Source: Anaeromyxobacter sp. (GTDB lineage Bacteria; Myxococcota; Myxococcia; Myxococcales; Anaeromyxobacteraceae). From it: a stretch of DNA of 64,000 nucleotides. Below the pieces are notes generated by a model. It was not told the DNA's origin, did no database searches, and saw only the letters and a program-made list of their open reading frames with translations. The DNA is taken from the NCBI GenBank assembly GCA_016718565.1, contig JADKCZ010000005.1, forward strand, positions 310,001-374,000, given 5' to 3'. Below, in pieces: positions 57,290 through 64,000 of this stretch. Position 1 is the first letter of the stretch; each line of letters begins with the position of its first letter. Both the position numbers and the translations under genes were made by a program.

Positions 57290-57721
57290 GTGGCCGCCCG
57301 CTTCCACCTGGTGCGCCACGCCCACGCCGAGGCCGCGGCCGCCGGCGGGGACGCGGCGCGCCGGCTCACCCCGCAGGGCCGCGCGGCCTTCGCGGCGGCG
57401 GCGCGGCGCCTGGCCGGGCGGCTGCCCCTGACCCGCATCGTCACCAGCCCCTTCGCCCGGGCCCGCGAGACCGCCGCGCTCCTCTCCACGGCCACCGGCG
57501 CCCCGGTGGAGGAGGACCCCCGGCTGGCCAGCGGGACCTCCACTGGCCGGGAGCTCCTGGCCCTGGGGGCGGCCCTGGGCCCCGGCGTGGCGCTGGTGGG
57601 CCACAACCCCGAGGTGGCCGAGGCGCTGGCGCTGGCCGGGCTGTCCCCGGCGGAGGTGCCGCCCGGCACGGTGGCGGCCCTCGACGAGCGGGGCGGGCTG
57701 CTCTGGGTCGAGCGGGGCTGA
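57290..57721 (+). CDS. sixA: SixA-like phosphohistidine phosphatase
   Basis: The 143-residue histidine phosphatase has the RHG-type motif FHLVRHAHAEA (catalytic His about residue 9), SPFARARETA and the second His in VALVGHNPEV (about 105). SixA removes phosphate from phosphohistidine in phosphorelays. GTG 57290, 14 bases after malQ, suggests one transcript. Confidence 0.9.
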   Translation: MAARFHLVRHAHAEAAAAGGDAARRLTPQGRAAFAAAARRLAGRLPLTRIVTSPFARARETAALLSTATGAPVEEDPRLASGTSTGRELLALGAALGPGVALVGHNPEVAEALALAGLSPAEVPPGTVAALDERGGLLWVERG

Positions 57722-57806
57722 GGGGGCTCGCGGGCCGGCCAGCCGGGCCAGGATCGACCGGCCGCGCCGCCGACACCGCGGCCCCGGCTGGTATGCTGCC
57801 GGGCCG

Positions 57807-59411
57807 ATGGCCTCCCCCGGTACCCCCACCGCCCCCGGACCGCACCCGCCGCCGCGCGCCGCCGCCGTGCCGCCCTTCCTCTCGGAGCTCGACACCCTGG
57901 TGCGGGCCCGCTACCCGCTCGTCTACCTGGTGACCAGCGAGGAGCAGCGGCTGGAGGCCCTGCTCGGCGACCTGGCCGAGCGGCACGGCAAGGCGCTGCT
58001 CGGCTGGACCGCCACGCGCGGCTTCCGGCGCCTGGGCGGCCTGAAGACGGTGACCGCGCCGGACGGGGCGCGCGACCCGGTGGAGGCGCTGCAGGCCGTG
58101 GAGCGGCTGCCCGAGCCCTCGCTGGTGGTGCTCAAGGACTTCCACCCCTACCTGGGCGATCCCGCCGTGGTGCGGGCGCTGCGCGACCTGGCCCACGCCC
58201 TCAAGTCCACCTACACCACCGTGCTGCTGCTCTCGCCGGTGCTCACCATCCCGCCCGAGCTGGAGAAGGAGATCTCGGTCCTGGACGTGCCGCTGCCCGC
58301 CTTCGACGACCTGCTGGCGCTGCTGCGCGAGATCGTCGGCGTGCTCCGGCAGAACGGGCGGGTGCCGGTGGAGCTGTCGAAGGACGACGCCCACCACCTC
58401 ATCACCGCGGCCCAGGGCCTGACCCTCTCCGAGGCCGAGAACGCCTTCGCCAAGGCCGTGGCCCACGACGGCAAGCTGTCGCGCGCCGACATCCAGCTGG
58501 TGCTGGAGGAGAAGCGCCAGGTCATCCGCAAGAGCGGGCTGCTGGAGTACTTCGCCCCCGACCAGTCCCTGTCCGAGGTGGGGGGGCTGGAGCTCCTGAA
58601 GGGCTGGCTGGGGCGCCGCGGCGCCGCCTTCTCGGAGGCGGCCCGGGCCTTCGGCCTGCCCGAGCCGAAGGGGCTCCTGCTGCTGGGCGTACAGGGCTGC
58701 GGCAAGAGCCTGACCGCCAAGGCCATCGCCGCCACCTGGCGGCTGCCGCTGCTGCGGCTCGACATGGGGCGCATCTTCTCCGGGCTGGTCGGCTCCTCGG
58801 AGGAGAACCTGCGCCGGGCCATCCACACCGCCGAGAGCGTGGCCCCGGTGGTGCTGTGGGTGGACGAGATCGAGAAGGGGCTCTCGGGGCTGGCCTCCTC
58901 GGGCAGCGTGGACGGCGGCGTCACGGCCCGCGTCTTCGGCACCCTGCTGACCTGGCTGCAGGAGAAGACCGCCCCCTGCTTCGTGGTGGCCACCGCCAAC
59001 CGCATCGAGCTCCTGCCGCCCGAGCTCCTGCGCAAGGGGCGCTTCGACGAGCTGTTCTTCATCGACCTGCCGGCGGCCGCCGAGCGGCAGGAGATCCTGC
59101 GCATCCACGTGGCGCGCCGCCGCCGCGACCCGGCCGCCTACGACCTGGCGGCCCTGGCCCGGGCCGCCGCCGGCTTCAGCGGCGCCGAGCTCGAGCAGGT
59201 GGTGGTGGCGGCGCTGCACGAGGCCTTCGCCGAGGGAGGCGAGCTCTCGCAGCGCCACCTGGAGCGGGCGGTGGCCGAGTCGCTGCCGCTCTCGGTGACC
59301 ATGCGCGAGGAGATCGACCGGCTGCGCGACTGGGCCGCCACCCGCACCCGGCCCGCCTCGGCGGCGCGGCCAGAGCCGGTGCCCGCGCCGGCGCCCCAGC
59401 TCACCCCCTGA
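57807..59411 (+). CDS. Ycf46-like AAA+ ATPase
   Basis: The 534-residue protein has a degenerate N-terminal AAA-like domain (about 30-240: PLVYLVTSEEQRLEALL, SLVVLKDFHPYL). An active FtsH-type AAA domain (about 265-490) follows, with Walker A GVQGCGKSLTAKAIA, Walker B VVLWVDEIEKGLSG, sensor ATANRIELLPPELLRKGRFDE and an Arg finger. No protease or membrane segment is present, matching Ycf46 proteins linked to CO2/photosynthesis or general remodelling. TATGCT (57792-57797) lies nine bases before ATG. Confidence 0.88.
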   Translation: MASPGTPTAPGPHPPPRAAAVPPFLSELDTLVRARYPLVYLVTSEEQRLEALLGDLAERHGKALLGWTATRGFRRLGGLKTVTAPDGARDPVEALQAVERLPEPSLVVLKDFHPYLGDPAVVRALRDLAHALKSTYTTVLLLSPVLTIPPELEKEISVLDVPLPAFDDLLALLREIVGVLRQNGRVPVELSKDDAHHLITAAQGLTLSEAENAFAKAVAHDGKLSRADIQLVLEEKRQVIRKSGLLEYFAPDQSLSEVGGLELLKGWLGRRGAAFSEAARAFGLPEPKGLLLLGVQGCGKSLTAKAIAATWRLPLLRLDMGRIFSGLVGSSEENLRRAIHTAESVAPVVLWVDEIEKGLSGLASSGSVDGGVTARVFGTLLTWLQEKTAPCFVVATANRIELLPPELLRKGRFDELFFIDLPAAAERQEILRIHVARRRRDPAAYDLAALARAAAGFSGAELEQVVVAALHEAFAEGGELSQRHLERAVAESLPLSVTMREEIDRLRDWAATRTRPASAARPEPVPAPAPQLTP

Positions 59412-59417
59412 CCCGCC

Positions 59418-60323
59418 TTGGCCGACGACCGCCGCCGCCGCTTCTCGCAGATCGAGCGCCCGCGCGGGCCGGGCGGCGAGGGCTCGACCACCGACCCCTC
59501 GCCCGGCACCGGCGCCCGCTTCGGCGCCGTGGGCGAGCCGGCCCGCCCGCCGCCCGGGTCGCCGCCCGGATCGCCGGCTGCCCCGCTTCCCGCTCCGCCG
59601 GGCCCCCCCATGGCCGAGCCCACGGAGCTGGCGCCCGGGCCGGACCCCTTCGGCCCGCCCACCACCCCGGTGGCGCCCGGCCACGTCGACCGCTTCCGCC
59701 CGGCCGCCGCGCCGGCGCTCGAGGTGGAGGAGCGCGGCGCGCAGAGCCAGCCCTTCGTCCGCTGCTGCCGCTGCGAGACCGACGCCTCGCGCTTCGCCTC
59801 CCGCTGCTCCACCTGCGGCGCCGACCTCGACACCGACGAGCAGCGCGCCTTCAACGAGCGGCTCTGGGCCGGGCGCCAGGCCGACGCGGCCGCCGAGGCC
59901 GAGGCCCACGCCGCCCGGCAGGTGGCGCTGGACCAGGACCGCGCGCAGCAGGCCCGGGCGCAGCGCGAGCTGCACGAGGCCATGGCCCGCGAGGTGGGCC
60001 AGCGGGAGCGCTGGCGCTACGACACCCAGGTGGGCGGCGAGCCCAGCTTCGGCCCGCCCTCGGGAGGCTGGAGCGGCTCCACCGGCTGGGGCCAGGACGG
60101 CGCCAGCTCGCCCGGCGGCGGCCTCCTCACCCCGGGCCTCCCGCTGGGCTTCCGGCTGCTCCGGCTCGTCCCCCCCGGCTGGCGGGTGGCCGTGGGCCTG
60201 CTGGTGGTGGCGGTGCCGGCGCTGCTCTTCCTGGCCTGGCCGGGCGCCGGGCTGGTGCTGGGGGCGCTGGTCCTGGGGCTGTTCACCCCCCGCTGGCGCA
60301 GCTGGCGTCGGCGCGGCTGGTAG
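59418..60323 (+). CDS. zinc-ribbon membrane protein
   Basis: The 301-residue protein has a Pro-rich, disordered N-terminus (about 1-110), a double-CxxC zinc ribbon CCRC with CSTC (about 116-137), an Ala/Glu/Arg helical region (about 145-200), a Gly/Ser linker, and two C-terminal membrane helices (about 254-290). The TTG start at 59418 lies six bases after the ATPase stop, so the two may act together, for example as membrane tether and ATPase (inference). Confidence 0.72.
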   Translation: MADDRRRRFSQIERPRGPGGEGSTTDPSPGTGARFGAVGEPARPPPGSPPGSPAAPLPAPPGPPMAEPTELAPGPDPFGPPTTPVAPGHVDRFRPAAAPALEVEERGAQSQPFVRCCRCETDASRFASRCSTCGADLDTDEQRAFNERLWAGRQADAAAEAEAHAARQVALDQDRAQQARAQRELHEAMAREVGQRERWRYDTQVGGEPSFGPPSGGWSGSTGWGQDGASSPGGGLLTPGLPLGFRLLRLVPPGWRVAVGLLVVAVPALLFLAWPGAGLVLGALVLGLFTPRWRSWRRRGW

Positions 60324-60426
60324 GGGCTCCCGCGACCCCTCGAAGGTGTCGCTTGATCTCCCCCCGCCGATTGGCGAATCTCCGCGCTCTTCTGCCGCCC
60401 CCCGCCGCGCCCACCTGGAGGAAGCA

Positions 60427-62433
60427 GTGCCGAACGCGAGCCCCGCCCTGGTCGAGAAGGCCGTCAACACCATCCGCATGCTCTCCGCGGACATGGTCCA
60501 GCAGGCCAACAGCGGCCACCCGGGCCTGCCCATGGGCGCGGCCGACATGGCCTTCGTGCTCTGGACGCGGCACCTCCGCTTCGACCCGGACGACCCGCGC
60601 TGGCTGGGCCGCGACCGCTTCCTGCTCTCGGCCGGCCACGGCTCGGCGCTGCTCTACTCGCTGCTCCACCTGGCCGGGTTCGACTGCACGCTCACCGACC
60701 TGAAGCAGTTCCGCCAGCTGGGCTCCCGCACCGCCGGCCACCCGGAGTTCGGGCACCTGCCGGGCGTGGAGATCACCTCGGGGCCCCTCGGGCAGGGCTT
60801 CGCCAACGGGGTGGGCTTCGCCATGGGCCAGGCCATGCTCTCGGCCAAGCTGGGGCCGGGCAACCCGGTGGCCGACCACTTCACCTACGCCATCGTCTCG
60901 GACGGCGACCTGATGGAGGGCGTGGCCGCCGAGGCCGCCTCCTTCGCCGGCCACCACCGGCTCGGCCGGCTCATCTACCTCTACGACGACAACGGCATCA
61001 CCATCGACGGCACGACCTCCATCACCTTCGCCGGCGAGGACGTGACGCGGCGGTTCGAGGCCTACGGCTGGCACGTCCAGATGGTGGACGGGCGGGACCA
61101 CGGCGGCATCGGCGCCGCCATCGAGGCCGCCAAGGGCGACCCGCGCCCGTCGCTCATCCGGGTCAAGACGGTCATCGGCTTCGGCAGCCCGAAGAAGGCC
61201 GGCACCTCCGGCGCGCACGGCGCGCCGCTCGGCGAGGACGAGCTCAAGGCCACCAAGGCGGCGCTGGGCTGGCCGCTCGAGCCGCGCTTCCTGGTGCCGG
61301 ACGACGTGCGCGCCTTCTGGGGCGAGCTGGTGGCGGAGCGGCAGGTGGGGCGCCGGGCCTGGCAGGAGCGGGCCGACCGGTGGCGCACCAACAACCCCAT
61401 CGAGTCGGCCCTGCTCGACACCCACGTGGCCCGCTGGGTGCCGGCCCGCATCCAGGAGCGGCTGCTGGAGGCCGGCCCGGCCGCCGACGCCACCCGCAAG
61501 CTCTCGGCCGGCGCCATCAACCGCGCCGCCCCCATCGTGCCGTGCCTGGTGGGCGGCTCGGCGGATCTCGCCGAGTCCAACCTCACCGACATCAAGGGCG
61601 CCGGCGGCTTCTCCCCCGAGCGGCTCGACGGTCGCAACGTGCACTACGGCATCCGCGAGCACGCCATGGGGGCCATCGCCAATGGCCTGGCCTACGACGG
61701 CCTGCACATCCCCTTCACCGCCACCTTCCTGCAGTTCGCCGACTACATGCGGCCGGCGGTGCGGCTGGCGGCGCTGGCCAAGCTCCAGTCGATCTACGTC
61801 TGGACCCACGACTCGATCTTCCTCGGCGAGGACGGGCCGACGCACCAGCCGGTGGAGCACCTCTCCGCCCTGCGCGTCATCCCCAACCTGCACGTGGTGC
61901 GGCCGGTGGACGGCGAGGAGGTGGCGGTGGCCTGGGCCCACGCCCTGACGCGCAAGGACGGCCCGACCGCGCTCATCCTCACCCGGCAGAAGCTGGCGCC
62001 GGTGGAGCGCGACGGCGCCTTCGACCCGGAGCAGGCGGCGCGCGGCGGCTACGTGGTGAAGGCGCCCGCCGGGGCCACCTTCACGGTGCTGGCCACCGGC
62101 AGCGAGGTGCCGCTGGCGCAGGCGGCGCTGGCCCTGCTGGCGGCGAAGGGCCGGCTCGGCCGGCTGGTCTCGATGCCCTGCCTGGAGTGCTTCGAGGCGC
62201 AGGACCAGGCCTGGCGCGACGCGGTGCTGCCACCCTCCCTGCCCACCGCGGCGGTGGAGGCGGCCGTGGGCATCGAGTGGTGGAAGCTCACCGGGCGCGA
62301 CGGCCTGGTCATCGGCATCTCCGGCTTCGGCGCCAGCGGCCCGGAGAAGGCGCTGGCCGAGGCCTACGGGTTCACGCCGGCCAAGGTGGCGGAGCGGCTG
62401 GCCGCCTGGCTCGACCAGGGGCCCAGGGCGTAG
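60427..62433 (+). CDS. tkt: transketolase
   Basis: The 668-residue ThDP enzyme of the pentose phosphate pathway has an N-terminal PP domain with SGHPGLPMGAADMA, the GDG...N cofactor motif SDGDLMEGVAAEAASFAGH ... YDDNGI, the Pyr domain with YGIREHAMGAIANG, and EDGPTHQPVEHLSALR. GGAGG precedes GTG 60427; an upstream in-frame start at 60346 adds non-conserved residues. Monocistronic. Confidence 0.96.
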   Translation: MPNASPALVEKAVNTIRMLSADMVQQANSGHPGLPMGAADMAFVLWTRHLRFDPDDPRWLGRDRFLLSAGHGSALLYSLLHLAGFDCTLTDLKQFRQLGSRTAGHPEFGHLPGVEITSGPLGQGFANGVGFAMGQAMLSAKLGPGNPVADHFTYAIVSDGDLMEGVAAEAASFAGHHRLGRLIYLYDDNGITIDGTTSITFAGEDVTRRFEAYGWHVQMVDGRDHGGIGAAIEAAKGDPRPSLIRVKTVIGFGSPKKAGTSGAHGAPLGEDELKATKAALGWPLEPRFLVPDDVRAFWGELVAERQVGRRAWQERADRWRTNNPIESALLDTHVARWVPARIQERLLEAGPAADATRKLSAGAINRAAPIVPCLVGGSADLAESNLTDIKGAGGFSPERLDGRNVHYGIREHAMGAIANGLAYDGLHIPFTATFLQFADYMRPAVRLAALAKLQSIYVWTHDSIFLGEDGPTHQPVEHLSALRVIPNLHVVRPVDGEEVAVAWAHALTRKDGPTALILTRQKLAPVERDGAFDPEQAARGGYVVKAPAGATFTVLATGSEVPLAQAALALLAAKGRLGRLVSMPCLECFEAQDQAWRDAVLPPSLPTAAVEAAVGIEWWKLTGRDGLVIGISGFGASGPEKALAEAYGFTPAKVAERLAAWLDQGPRA

Positions 62434-62525
62434 GAGACCCGCCCGGCCGGGGTCGAGCGGCGCGACGGGTAGGTCGGGGTCCCACCTGGCTGGCCGCCGC
62501 GCCCCGGCGAATCCGGCCGCTTCCT

Positions 62526-62555
62526 TTGACACGGGGCGGCGGCGGCCGCTATCGA
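62526..62555 (+). promoter_or_regulatory. sigma-70-type promoter of the M30-like protease gene
   Basis: A perfect TTGACA (62526-62531) and TATCGA (62550-62555) are separated by 18 bp, eight bases before ATG 62564, so transcription should begin at or next to the start codon. Confidence 0.65.
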
Positions 62556-62563
62556 TCGGGTCC

Positions 62564-64000
62564 ATGCCCGCCGCCCCGAGCCACCGCCCCCTCCGCCGCC
62601 GTACCAGCCCGTCCGCCGCCCTGGCGGTCCCGCTGCTGGCCGGCCTGCTGGCGGCCGGCTGCGGTGGCGGCAGCGACACCCCCACGGTGGTGCCCCCGCC
62701 GGACTGCTCGGCGCTCACCGCCGCCGCCGCCCCGGATCCCTGGAAGGTGGTGGCGCCGGCCTGGAGCGCGGGCGCCAGCCCGGCCCCGGCCCAGCCCGCG
62801 GCCACCTGCACCACCACCGTCACCGCCAGCGTCACCGGCCCCTGGCAGCTCCTGGCGCCGGCCGCCTGGAGCGGCTGCGACAGCCTCACGCTCTCCGCCC
62901 CGGCGCTGGCCGCCGACGAGCGGCTGGCGCTGCTGCTGGTGAACGCCGGCGGCCCGGACCGCGCCACGCCCGCCATCACCACCGCCGGCACCGCCCAGTT
63001 CCTGGCGGCCGGGCCGGTGGCGTCGGCCGCCGCGGGGCCGCTGGCGCTGGCCTCGACGTCCAGCCTGGAGGATCGCTCCCCCCAGGCGCGCGGCCACGCG
63101 CTGGTGGTGGCCCGCCGCGAGGAGACCATGCGGCGCTGGCTGGCCGCGGGCGGCGTGCGCCCCGCGCCCGCGGCGCGGGCGACGGCGGTGGCCCCGGCGG
63201 AGCCGGCGCAGAACCGGAGCTTCTGCGTTTTCAGTTACACCACCAAAGAGATGAGCCGGAAGGCGGCCACCCTCGTTCATGCCTCGCGCCACGCCCTTTT
63301 CTACGTGGCCGACGAGCGCTTGGGGGCCCTGGAGGCGACGCTGACGGCGCGCCGCGACCTGTGGACCACGCTCGAGAGCTACTTCGAGGGGACGCCGGAC
63401 GCCGCCCGCAACCCCGGCGGCGCGAGGCGCATCTTCCCGGCGCTCACCGAGTCCTTCGGCGCCCCCAGCGACGTGGACGCCAACTGCCGGCTCATCTTCC
63501 TCTTCGCTGACCTGGGCGGCAGCGCCGCCAATGGCTTCACGGTGGGCTACTTCGACCCGGGCGACGTGGTCTACCCGGCCGACACCAGCAGCGACTGCAG
63601 CGGCAGCGGCTCCAACGGCGCCGACATGCTCTACCTGCTCGACCCGGCCAAGTACCGGTCCAACAGCGGGCTCAGCTACGACACCATCATCGACCAGGAG
63701 GTGCCGGGCACCATGGCCCATGAGCTCCAGCACGACGTCTTCTACAACGTGCGCTGCCGGGGCAACCCGCCGCTGCCCTCCTGCTCCGAGGCGGCCATGA
63801 AAGCCGACCTCTTCCTCAACGAGGGGCTCTCCATGGTCTCGGAGGACTTCGCCGGCTTCGGGCTCGCCACCGCCACCGAGCGCGGCCGGGTGGGGCGCTA
63901 CCTCAGGGACTACCAGGGCTTCAGCCTGACCACCTGGCCGACCACCGGCGGCGACCCGGCCGGCGACTACGGCGGGGCCCACGCCTTCCTGCGCTGGCAC
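62564..64000 (+). CDS. M30-like (hyicolysin-type) metalloprotease lipoprotein, 3' end outside window
   Basis: The open frame runs off the right edge (479 residues visible). A signal peptide ends in lipobox LAAGC (Cys about residue 36). About 200 residues rich in Ala/Thr/Pro follow, then the protease domain with HELQH (about 386-390) and a downstream glutamate in LFLNEGLS, the gluzincin arrangement of M30 peptidases. A lower-GC stretch around 63225-63300 (codons GTT, AGT, AAA) stands out. The gene follows a strong, near-leaderless promoter. Confidence 0.85.
   Translation, partial: MPAAPSHRPLRRRTSPSAALAVPLLAGLLAAGCGGGSDTPTVVPPPDCSALTAAAAPDPWKVVAPAWSAGASPAPAQPAATCTTTVTASVTGPWQLLAPAAWSGCDSLTLSAPALAADERLALLLVNAGGPDRATPAITTAGTAQFLAAGPVASAAAGPLALASTSSLEDRSPQARGHALVVARREETMRRWLAAGGVRPAPAARATAVAPAEPAQNRSFCVFSYTTKEMSRKAATLVHASRHALFYVADERLGALEATLTARRDLWTTLESYFEGTPDAARNPGGARRIFPALTESFGAPSDVDANCRLIFLFADLGGSAANGFTVGYFDPGDVVYPADTSSDCSGSGSNGADMLYLLDPAKYRSNSGLSYDTIIDQEVPGTMAHELQHDVFYNVRCRGNPPLPSCSEAAMKADLFLNEGLSMVSEDFAGFGLATATERGRVGRYLRDYQGFSLTTWPTTGGDPAGDYGGAHAFLRWH

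Overview
The window is about 74% GC, with almost every third codon position G or C, genes packed on both strands and many 4-base ATGA/GTGA overlaps. The gene set (NtrC-type sigma-54 activator, Hanks kinase, zinc-ribbon/low-complexity proteins, System II cytochrome c biogenesis, hemerythrin, selenocysteine machinery, NADH dehydrogenase membrane subunits, queuosine genes) fits a respiratory member of the Myxococcota, most likely close to Anaeromyxobacter. The species assignment is inference. I see no prophage, insertion sequence, CRISPR array, tRNA or rRNA. The ends cut two genes: a zinc-ribbon protein on the left and an M30-like metalloprotease lipoprotein on the right.

Layout. 1-9.1 kb: cNMP-binding regulator, acyltransferase, epimerase, Hsp33, phosphoribosyltransferase, SelB and a sigma-54 activator, followed by a sigma-54 promoter and a compact hairpin RNA gene. 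9.6-16.3 kb: nuoLMN (minus) divergent from selA. 16.3-21.8 kb: two-component pair, a 37-bp tandem repeat, fadJ-fadI. 21.9-30.5 kb: hemerythrin, a b561-like/YceI/double-Rieske cassette, a tiny membrane ORF, RarD, an orphan ABC ATPase, a DUF5714 protein, two related envelope proteins and a PH-domain protein. 30.6-40.7 kb: DUF885-like peptidase, OPT transporter, DUF2891, lipoprotein-resB-ccsA, STAS protein, a small sigma-54-type gene, queF. 40.7-46.8 kb: kinase, pepA, ureohydrolase, a candidate selenoprotein, repeats, a small membrane-protein gene. 46.9-64 kb: hisC, YitT-like protein, ECF sigma factor with membrane partner, M16 peptidase, miaE, DUF1684, gluQ, malQ, sixA, Ycf46-like ATPase, zinc-ribbon membrane protein, transketolase, M30-like protease.

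Three observations stand out. (1) A short two-helix membrane protein at 45663-45917 contains an in-frame TGA in the context Cys-Gly-UGA-Gly-Gly. It is followed at the right distance by a perfect 6-bp hairpin with a GGUC apical loop, the hallmark of a bacterial SECIS, and selA and selB lie in the same window. I do not recognise this family. (2) The sigma-54 activator gene is followed by two TGCACTCYTGAA direct repeats, a near-consensus -24/-12 promoter and, starting at the predicted transcription start, a 65-nt hairpin RNA with a T-rich terminator tail. This looks like a self-contained regulator plus small RNA unit. (3) Two unrelated small genes (66 and 108 aa) share a -24/-12 promoter preceded, at exactly the same 21-nt spacing, by an identical 12-bp box, CGCAACCCCCTG.

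Many genes also have a TAGNNT-type -10 element 5-9 nt before the start codon, which predicts leaderless or near-leaderless transcripts. A tRNA-modification theme (queF, gluQ, miaE) recurs. Start codons were chosen by ribosome-binding sites, promoter elements and overlaps; GTG is very common.
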